Source of the DNA: Proteobacteria bacterium UBA964
GTDB lineage: Bacteria > Pseudomonadota > Gammaproteobacteria > Steroidobacterales > Steroidobacteraceae
Assembly: GCA_002292945.1 (NCBI GenBank)
Contig: DBCG01000045.1
Span: forward strand, 897-12,335
Direction of reading: 5' to 3'
Length of the DNA: 11,439 nucleotides
The position numbers were made by a program, and so were the translations under genes. Below the pieces are notes generated by a model. The model was not told the DNA's origin and did no database searches. It was given only the letters and a program-made list of their open reading frames with translations. Shown here one piece after another: positions 6,929 to 11,439 of this stretch (positions are counted from its first letter, which is position 1; every line of letters begins with the position of its first letter).

Positions 6929-8032
6929 GTGTTCGGCATCACGCCCTCTGCCCGTCTGCGACCATCGCCGTATTTCGAGGCCACGCTCGCCGAGGGCGTC
7001 ACCGCGTTCACCACCTACAACCACATGCTGATGCCGACGGCCTTCGGTGATCCCGAGGCCGAGTACTGGCGTCTCATCAACGGTGTGAGCCAGTGGGATG
7101 TCGCAGTGGAGCGCCAGGTGCAGCTCAAGGGACCGGATGCCGGACGCCTCGCGCAGATCCTCGCTCCGCGCGATCTGTCGAGACAACAGGTGGGGCAGGG
7201 CAAGTATGTGCCGCTCTGCGACCATCAGGGTGTGCTCATCAACGACCCCATCTGCCTGAAGCTCGCCGACGACCTCTATTGGCTCTCCATCGCCGACTCA
7301 AACATCTGGTTCTGGGCCGGGGCGATCGCAGCAGAGCGCGGCCTCGATGTCGAGGTCAGCGAACCCGATGTCTCGCCGATGGCTCTCCAGGGCCCGAAAG
7401 CCGAGGATGTCGTCGCGGGCGTCTGCGGCGACTGGGTGCGCACACTCAAATATTTCTGGTTCCGTGAGACCCATGTCGACGGAATCCCGGTAGTCGTTCA
7501 GCGCTCTGGCTGGTCCAAGCAGGGCGGTTTCGAGATCTACCTGCGCGACGGTACGCAGGGCACGCGGCTGTGGCAGATCTTCAAGGAAGCGGGCCGGCCG
7601 TACGGCATCGGCCCCGGCGGGCCGAATTGGTGCGAGCGCGTGGAGTCGGGGCTGGTGTCCTACGGAGGCGATACCGATCGCAGCACCAACCCCTACGAAG
7701 TGCGCATGGGTAAGTACGTCGATCTCGGCGTGCCCGACGACACTCTCGGAATTCAGGCGCTGCGCCGCATCGCGGCCGAGGGGCCGCGCCGCCACACGCT
7801 CGGCATCGTGCTCGACGCCGGCGACCCGGTGAAGCCCGGGTTCCTCTGGAACCCGATCTTCCAGGGCGGCCGCAAGGTCGGTGATCTCACCAACTGCATC
7901 TTTTCCTACCGCATGAAGAAGAACATCGGCTTCGCCCTGATAGAGCGGGGTTGTGCGGTGGGCGCGCGCGTCGAGGCGCGGATCGGTGGCATCATGCAGC
8001 CCGGTACGCTCGTCGAGCTGCCTTTCATCTGA
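6929..8032 (+). CDS. DmdA-like tetrahydrofolate-dependent demethylase (GcvT/aminomethyltransferase superfamily)
   Basis: A 367-residue protein of the GcvT fold, closest in my recall to DmdA, which transfers the S-methyl of dimethylsulfoniopropionate to tetrahydrofolate. DmdA-like segments appear in order: GVTAFTTYNHMLMPTAFG (23-40), WDVAVERQVQLKG (56-68), INDP (104-107), WLSIADSN (118-125), MALQGPK (151-157), RSGWSKQGGFEIY (192-204), GPNWCERVESGLVSYGGD (231-248) and the terminal LPFI. The Asn-Asp pair at 105-106 sits where glycine-cleavage T-proteins have Asp-Asp, as in DmdA. Length agrees with DmdA (about 369). The start is GTG with a good Shine-Dalgarno. The substrate is not proven: related family members demethylate other methyl donors, including methoxylated aromatics. 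Followed 14 bases later by a crotonase gene. Confidence 0.87.
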   Translation: MFGITPSARLRPSPYFEATLAEGVTAFTTYNHMLMPTAFGDPEAEYWRLINGVSQWDVAVERQVQLKGPDAGRLAQILAPRDLSRQQVGQGKYVPLCDHQGVLINDPICLKLADDLYWLSIADSNIWFWAGAIAAERGLDVEVSEPDVSPMALQGPKAEDVVAGVCGDWVRTLKYFWFRETHVDGIPVVVQRSGWSKQGGFEIYLRDGTQGTRLWQIFKEAGRPYGIGPGGPNWCERVESGLVSYGGDTDRSTNPYEVRMGKYVDLGVPDDTLGIQALRRIAAEGPRRHTLGIVLDAGDPVKPGFLWNPIFQGGRKVGDLTNCIFSYRMKKNIGFALIERGCAVGARVEARIGGIMQPGTLVELPFI

Positions 8033-8034
8033 GT

Positions 8035-8040
8035 GGAGGG
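8035..8040 (+). promoter_or_regulatory. Ribosome binding site deciding the crotonase start
   Basis: GGAGGG abuts ATG 8041 directly but lies six bases before ATG 8047, so 8047 is the workable initiation codon. The reading frame is also open upstream to 7951, inside the DmdA-like gene, without relevance. Confidence 0.75.
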
Positions 8041-8046
8041 ATGACG

Positions 8047-8847
8047 ATGAGCAAGACGATGACCGACACCTACGAAAACCTGCTGGTGGATCGGCAACCC
8101 GACGGTGTGTGGGTGGTCACCCTGAGCCGTCCCGCCAAGCGCAATGCGCTCGATGCCGCGACCATCGAGGAGCTGGTGCGCCTCTTCTCCGGTGCGCAGG
8201 TCGCGGGCGCGCGCGCCATTGTGCTGGCAGCGGCCGGCGACCACTTCTGCGCGGGCCTCGACCTCGTCGAGCACCATCGCGCCGACCGGACCCCCGCCGA
8301 GTTCTGGCAGATCTGCCTGCGTTGGCACGAGGCCTTCAACAAGATGGAGTACGGCGGTGTGCCGGTGATCGCAGCGCTGAAGGGTGCGGTGGTCGGCGGC
8401 GGCCTCGAGCTGGCGAGCGCCGCGCACATCCGCGTCGCTGATGCCACGACCTACTTCGCGCTGCCCGAGGGCCAGCGCGGCCTCTTCACAGGCGGCGGCG
8501 CCACCATCCGCGTCGCCGACCTCATCGGCAAGTCGCGGCTCGTGGACATGATGTTGACTGGCCGTGTCTACAAGGGTCAGGAGGCGGTCGACCTAGGGCT
8601 GGCGCAGTACCTCACCGATGGCTCCAGCCTCGAGCAGGCGCTCGCGATCGCGCGCCGCTGCGCGCAGAATCTGCCGCTCACCAACTTCGCCATCTGCTCC
8701 GGGGTGAGTCACATGCAGAACATGTCGTCGCTCGATGCGGCCTATGCCGAGGCCTGCATCGCGGGTGTGGTGAACACGCAGGCCGCGGCGCGCGAGCGTC
8801 TCGCCGCCTTCGCCGACAAGAGCGGTCCGCGCATCCGGTCGGAATGA
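8047..8847 (+). CDS. Enoyl-CoA hydratase/isomerase family protein (crotonase)
   Basis: A 266-residue crotonase-fold enzyme acting on an acyl-CoA. The oxyanion-hole segments are HFCAGLDL (67-73) and GAVVGGGLELA (113-123). Both glutamates used by hydratases are present: Glu121 in GGGLELA and Glu141 in ALPEGQRG. Hydration of an enoyl-CoA is therefore more likely than a reaction of the single-carboxylate members. The segment after Glu141 reads LFTGGGATIRV where typical hydratases have IPGAGGTQRL, marking a less common subfamily. No signal peptide. It lies between the DmdA-like gene and an SDR gene whose start overlaps its stop by four bases. In DMSP demethylation a crotonase (DmdD) hydrates methylthioacryloyl-CoA, so the pairing with a DmdA-like gene is suggestive. 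The true substrate is unknown. Confidence 0.92.
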   Translation: MSKTMTDTYENLLVDRQPDGVWVVTLSRPAKRNALDAATIEELVRLFSGAQVAGARAIVLAAAGDHFCAGLDLVEHHRADRTPAEFWQICLRWHEAFNKMEYGGVPVIAALKGAVVGGGLELASAAHIRVADATTYFALPEGQRGLFTGGGATIRVADLIGKSRLVDMMLTGRVYKGQEAVDLGLAQYLTDGSSLEQALAIARRCAQNLPLTNFAICSGVSHMQNMSSLDAAYAEACIAGVVNTQAAARERLAAFADKSGPRIRSE

Positions 8848-9656
8848 GCGGTGTCATTGTGGGCAGCGCGACGACGGGCGGTGCGGCGATGAGCGGCGCG
8901 CAGCGTGTGCTCGTGACTGCGGGCGCTTCAGGCATCGGCCGTGTCATCGCACAGACCTTCGCGACTGCGGGCGCGCGCGTGTGGATCACGGACATCGACG
9001 GGTCGGCCCTCGATGCATGCCCGATCGAGTGGCGGCGTGATCGGGTGGATGTCGCCGACCCCGCGGCGATGCGCGCACTCTTCGGGCGCATCGAGGCGGA
9101 GTGGGGCGGGCTCGACGTGCTTTGCGCCAATGCGGGCATCTCGGGGCGCACCGCATCGCTCGAAGATCAGGACTACGCAGAATTCAAAGAATGCATGGAT
9201 ATCACGCTAGGGGGTGCCGTGCTCGCCGCGCAGGGCGCGTTGCCGCTGATGAAGCGTGCGCGGCAGGGCTGCATCATCTTCACCGGATCCACCTCGGGCC
9301 AGTTCGGCACGCCGTTGCGCGCGCCGTACGTCGCCGCCAAGTGGGCGGTCAACGGCCTCATGAAGACGGTGGCCATGGAGGCAGGTCCTTTCGGGATCCG
9401 CGCCAACACCATCGCGCCGGGCTGCGTCGAAGGCCCGCGCATCGAGCGCGTCATCGAGCGCGAGGCCGCTGCCAAAGGCACGACGCCCGCAGCCGTGCGC
9501 GCCGCCTACGAAGCCGGCACGTCGCTGCGCAGTTTCGTGACCGCCGACGATGTCGCGGCGATGGCGCTGTTCCTCGCCTCACCGGGTGGTGCGCGCATCT
9601 CCGGTCAGGTGCTGACGCTCGATGGGCACACCGAGAATCCGGACCCGAAGGTCTGA
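8844..9656 (+). CDS. SDR family oxidoreductase (NAD-type)
   Basis: A 270-residue short-chain dehydrogenase. The nucleotide motif is TAGASGIG (25-32), with Ala in place of the first Gly of TGxxxGxG. Asp50 at the end of the second strand (VWITDID) favours NAD(H). NAG is at 96-98, serine at 149/151 (GSTSG), and YVAAK places Tyr162 and Lys166. The position that usually carries the structural Asn (VNxxG) reads MDITLGG, with Asp119. APGCVEGPRI and the C-terminal SGQVLTLDGH are typical. ATG 8844 is chosen for its four-base overlap with the crotonase stop. ATG 8889 (residue 16) would start right at the fold and is a real alternative; neither has a clear Shine-Dalgarno. Placed after a crotonase, it may oxidise the 3-hydroxyacyl-CoA or another alcohol intermediate to a ketone (inference). 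Confidence 0.9.
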   Translation: MSGVIVGSATTGGAAMSGAQRVLVTAGASGIGRVIAQTFATAGARVWITDIDGSALDACPIEWRRDRVDVADPAAMRALFGRIEAEWGGLDVLCANAGISGRTASLEDQDYAEFKECMDITLGGAVLAAQGALPLMKRARQGCIIFTGSTSGQFGTPLRAPYVAAKWAVNGLMKTVAMEAGPFGIRANTIAPGCVEGPRIERVIEREAAAKGTTPAAVRAAYEAGTSLRSFVTADDVAAMALFLASPGGARISGQVLTLDGHTENPDPKV

Positions 9657-9674
9657 CGCCGTGATGAAGCCAGG

Positions 9675-10958
9675 ATGCGCCCCGTGAGACCACTGCGCAT
9701 CCGATGGTGGATCTACGCCTGCATGTTCGGCTTCGCGGCGTTGGCCTATGTGCAGCGCACCACCATCTCGGTGGCGGCGCCCGAACTGACCACGGCGCTG
9801 CAGCTCTCCAAGCAGCAGATCGGCTGGCTATTCCTCGCGTTCACCGCGGCGTATGCGGCCGCGCAGTTGCCGGGCGGCGCGCTCGGTCAGCGTTTCGGGC
9901 CGCGCGCGGTGTTCACCGGGGTCGGCCTGCTCGGCGTGATCGCGACCCTCGCCACGGCGCTCTCGCCTTATGTGGTCGGCGGCGCGGCGCTGCTCGGCGC
10001 CCTGCTCGTGGCGCAAGCCCTGCTCGGGCTCGGGCAGGGGCCGATCTTCCCGGTGTTCGCGACGGTGGTCGAGCGGTGGTTCCCGTCGCGCCAGTTCGCG
10101 CTCGCCAACGGCACGATCTCCTCAGGGATGTTGCTCGGCGGAGCGCTGACGCCGCCACTGCTGGTCGCCATGATCGCCGCGCTCGGTTGGCAGCAGGCCA
10201 TCCTCCTCACAGCCCTCCCGCCGCTGCTGCTGACGGTCCTCTGGTGGCGATTCGGCCGGGACCGCCCGCAGCAGCATGCGCGGGTCACCTCCGAGGAGCT
10301 CGCCGAACTCGACGCAGTGCCACCGGCGCCGCCGCTGACCTTCGCGCGCATGGGGCAGGTGCTGCGCGACCGGAACATCCTGCTGCTGGCGTTCTCCTAC
10401 CTGTGCATGAACGTCGTGTTCTACATGATCAGCTTCTGGTCGTTCATCTATCTCGTCGAGCAGCGCGGTCTCAAAGGCCTCGAGAGCGGCGTGATGGCGA
10501 TGATCCCGTGGATCGGTGCCGCCGTCGGCGCGGCGGCGGGCGGCGTGCTCGCCGACCGTCTCGCCGAGCGCTACGGCGCCACGCGCGGCTACCGGCTGTT
10601 GCCGCTCGTGAGCCTGCCGCTCGGCGCGGTGATGCTGGTCGCGATCCCCGCGGTGGGCAGCGTCCTGCTGGCGGTCGCGGCGCTCACGCTCGCGTTCTTC
10701 GCCATGGAGGTGAACGAGGGGCCGTACTGGGCGGCCACGATGCGCGTCGCACGCGCCGACACCGGCGCCGCCACCGGCGTGCTCAACACCGGCGGCAACA
10801 TCGGCGGCATCGTCTGCCAGCCCATGGTCGCCGCGCTGGTCGCCGGCGGCGACTGGACGAGCGCTTGGGTGATCGGGGCGGTGTTCGCGGTCCTGGCCGC
10901 CGCCGCCTGGGGAGGGGTGCGATGCGAGCGGATCGGACCGGCGCACCAAGCTCGGTGA
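9675..10958 (+). CDS. MFS transporter, anion:cation symporter (ACS) type
   Basis: A 427-residue inner-membrane protein with about 12 hydrophobic segments and a cytoplasmic loop around residues 192-230 (RFGRDRPQQ to RDRN) between the two six-helix halves. The first-half signature PGGALGQRFGPRAVF (66-80) and the second-half VLADRLAERYGATRG (291-305) are the two copies of MFS motif A. AAPELTTALQLSKQQIGWLFLAFTAAYAAAQLPGG recalls ACS-family carriers for sugar acids, aromatic acids and other organic anions. Last gene of the operon, 18 bases after the SDR. ATG 9675 has only a poor AGG ribosome site, so it may rely on coupling. No T-rich terminator follows, so transcription may continue towards rpsL. 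It probably imports the operon's substrate by proton symport; the substrate is not readable from sequence. Confidence 0.92.
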   Translation: MRPVRPLRIRWWIYACMFGFAALAYVQRTTISVAAPELTTALQLSKQQIGWLFLAFTAAYAAAQLPGGALGQRFGPRAVFTGVGLLGVIATLATALSPYVVGGAALLGALLVAQALLGLGQGPIFPVFATVVERWFPSRQFALANGTISSGMLLGGALTPPLLVAMIAALGWQQAILLTALPPLLLTVLWWRFGRDRPQQHARVTSEELAELDAVPPAPPLTFARMGQVLRDRNILLLAFSYLCMNVVFYMISFWSFIYLVEQRGLKGLESGVMAMIPWIGAAVGAAAGGVLADRLAERYGATRGYRLLPLVSLPLGAVMLVAIPAVGSVLLAVAALTLAFFAMEVNEGPYWAATMRVARADTGAATGVLNTGGNIGGIVCQPMVAALVAGGDWTSAWVIGAVFAVLAAAAWGGVRCERIGPAHQAR

Positions 10959-10967
10959 CGCCCCCGG

Positions 10968-10997
10968 GTCCCGTGAACCTAAGTCCTGTGACGCTAG
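10968..10997. repeat. Imperfect 15-bp direct repeat upstream of the rpsL promoter
   Basis: Two adjacent 15-base units, 10968-10982 and 10983-10997, agree at 11 of 15 positions (GTCC-GTGA--CTA pattern). A third GTCC begins at 10997. They end about 27 bases before the -35 box, a place where an activator or a UP-like element could act, but no protein is known to bind here. Confidence 0.55.
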
Positions 10998-11002
10998 TCC
11001 GG

Positions 11003-11043
11003 GCACCCCCCGGGGAATCGCCGATTGACAGGCCGGGGGGCGC
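11003..11043. promoter_or_regulatory. Inverted repeat enclosing the -35 element
   Basis: GCACCCCCCGG (11003-11013) is the complement of CCGGGGGGCGC (11033-11043) with one mismatch, separated by 19 bases that contain the TTGACA box. Within the gap AATCG-C-CGATT (11016-11026) is a second small palindrome touching TTGACA. As RNA from the upstream operon it could fold as a hairpin, but it lacks a T-run, so an operator or chance GC-rich symmetry is as likely. Confidence 0.5.
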
Positions 11044-11053
11044 TCCCTAGACT
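11025..11053 (+). promoter_or_regulatory. Sigma70-type promoter of rpsL (str operon)
   Basis: TTGACA (11025-11030) is a perfect -35 hexamer. The spacer is exactly 17 bases. TAGACT (11048-11053) matches four of six -10 positions, including TA at the start and the final T. Transcription should begin near 11060. The stretch between -10 and start (ACGCGAC) is GC-rich, the type of discriminator found at stringently controlled ribosomal promoters. It gives the str operon its own transcription start, separate from rpoBC. Confidence 0.8.
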
Positions 11054-11111
11054 ACGCGACCTTTCTCGGGTACCCCTAAGCAGGGTGTCCGAAAAACAGC
11101 GGCTTACGAAC

Positions 11112-11146
11112 ACCCGGGCCGCCTCCCTTCAGGAGGTGGTGCGGGT
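11112..11146 (+). promoter_or_regulatory. Strong leader hairpin masking a Shine-Dalgarno-like AGGAGG
   Basis: ACCCG (11112-11116) pairs with CGGGT (11142-11146). After one G-G mismatch, positions 11118-11126 pair with 11132-11140, including two G-U pairs, giving 14 base pairs and a five-base loop CTTCA. The right arm holds most of a perfect AGGAGG (11131-11136), paired to CCTCC (11122-11126). Only T-poor sequence (TGGTTTCG) follows, so it is not a standard terminator. Confidence 0.65.
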
Positions 11147-11188
11147 TGGTTTCGAAGGTCGCCCGCCGCAGCCGTTCGTGGGGCTGTC

Positions 11189-11267
11189 GGTCGTAGGCCC
11201 GGGTTCTCCGGAGCGCTTCGCCTCAAGGCATCGCGCACCGGATGTTTTGGTGGGCCGACGAGCGACC
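11189..11267 (+). other. Long-range two-part helix in the rpsL leader
   Basis: GGTCG (11189-11193) is complementary to CGACC (11263-11267), and GGCCC (11196-11200) to GGGCC (11252-11256). Together they form ten Watson-Crick pairs with an internal loop (TA opposite GACGAG), closing a 51-base domain. This was seen by eye, without an energy calculation. Confidence 0.45.
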
Positions 11268-11317
11268 TCTCCTGTCCGGCGCACTTGTCCGACAACGCTG
11301 GAAGATCTGGAGACTGC

Positions 11318-11439
11318 ATGGCCACCACGGGTCAGCTCATTCGCGCTCCGCGCCGTACGCGCGCCGAGAAAACCAAGGTGCCGGCGCTCGGCGCCGCCCC
11401 GCAGAAGCGCGGCGTCTGCACGCGCGTCTACACCACCAC
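11318..11439 (+). CDS. rpsL: 30S ribosomal protein S12 (5' part, runs off the window)
   Basis: The first 40 codons of S12, starting ATG 11318 with GGAG five bases upstream and continuing past the window end. The sequence MATTGQLIRAPRR then VPALGAAPQKRGVCTRVYTT matches the S12 N-terminus with E. coli spacing: Pro22, Gln29-Lys30-Arg31-Gly32, Cys34 and Tyr38 line up. Differences from E. coli are Gly25 for Glu, Ala27 for Cys, and an Arg-Thr-Arg-Ala-Glu stretch at 13-17. The streptomycin-site lysine at 43 lies just outside. S12 shapes the decoding centre of the small subunit. This is the expected first gene of the str operon. Confidence 0.98.
   Translation, partial: MATTGQLIRAPRRTRAEKTKVPALGAAPQKRGVCTRVYTT

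Larger units (their letters stand above)
11060..11317 (+). other. Long structured 5' leader of rpsL
   Basis: About 258 nt between the predicted start of transcription and the rpsL ATG, with no convincing gene. Possible RNA structures, from hand pairing only: CCCT-AAGC-AGGG at 11074-11085; a 14-pair hairpin at 11112-11146; GCAGCC/GGCTGT at 11168-11173/11182-11187; and a long-range two-part helix at 11189-11200/11252-11267. TTGTC-C-GACAA (11285-11295) is a short palindrome just before the ribosome site. GGAG (11309-11312), five bases before ATG 11318, serves rpsL. The length and density of pairing suggest a regulatory leader. Confidence 0.6.

Noticed and set aside
6929..8032. Calling the DmdA-like gene gcvT or naming it dmdA outright
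   Set aside because: Motifs follow DmdA rather than glycine-cleavage T-protein and no gcvH/gcvP is nearby, but the DMSP activity cannot be read from sequence, so no symbol is given.
9704..11050. 448-codon plus-strand frame overlapping the MFS gene
   Set aside because: Arg/Gly-rich out-of-frame reading of the transporter, with no recognisable domain; the other frame has 12 clear membrane segments and MFS motifs.
11273..11291. TGTCCG repeated at 11273-11278 and 11286-11291, and once at 11086-11091
   Set aside because: A six-base GC-rich word recurring three times in 200 bases is weak; the third occurrence is not regularly spaced.
1963..11317. Mobile element, integrase, tRNA attachment site or CRISPR array explaining the insertion
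   Set aside because: No transposase, recombinase, tRNA-like fold, terminal inverted repeats or spaced repeats were found in the interval.
11139..11439. Open frame from GTG 11139 through the rpsL start region
   Set aside because: GTG is only two bases from AGGAGG, the product is Pro/Arg-rich, and it overlaps the genuine rpsL in another frame.

Overview
The window looks like a chromosomal segment of a high-GC proteobacterium, most likely a gammaproteobacterium. It opens inside rpoC, whose product aligns closely with the E. coli subunit through the bridge helix, second zinc site and trigger loop. It closes 40 codons into rpsL, whose product also resembles the gammaproteobacterial S12 more than the betaproteobacterial one. 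The lineage call is inference from remembered family sequences. In most proteobacteria the str operon (rpsL-rpsG-fusA-tuf) follows rpoC closely; here about 9.35 kb of non-housekeeping genes lie between them.

Layout. 1-1962 is the rpoC 3' part. 1979-2821 is an IclR-family regulator of the MhpR type, on the same strand and only 16 bases behind rpoC, so probably on the rpoBC transcript. 2836-5282 is a minus-strand pair, a glutathione S-transferase followed by a secreted gamma-glutamyltransferase, coupled by an ATGA overlap and convergent with the regulator. 5283-5488 is a divergent intergenic region holding a perfect tandem 10-bp repeat. 5489-10958 is a compact six-gene plus-strand operon with no gap above 18 bases: an NADP-type SDR, a TIGR02466-type putative 2OG-Fe(II) oxygenase, a DmdA-like tetrahydrofolate-dependent demethylase, a crotonase, an NAD-type SDR, and an MFS transporter of the anion:cation symporter family. 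10959-11317 is non-coding. It holds a strong sigma70-type promoter (TTGACA, 17 bp, TAGACT) and a GC-rich leader of about 258 nt with strong hairpins, followed by rpsL.

How the genes may fit together (inference). The MFS protein would import an organic anion. The oxygenase and two dehydrogenases would oxidise it. The DmdA-like protein would move a methyl group from oxygen or sulfur to tetrahydrofolate. The crotonase would hydrate an enoyl-CoA. The IclR protein is the obvious candidate regulator. No acyl-CoA ligase, acyl-CoA dehydrogenase, thiolase or folate C1 gene is present, so the pathway is either incomplete here or not a standard CoA pathway. The glutathione pair may handle an electrophilic intermediate or may be unrelated. 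The main points of interest are the oxygenase/DmdA-like/crotonase operon and its placement between rpoC and rpsL, and the structured rpsL leader.
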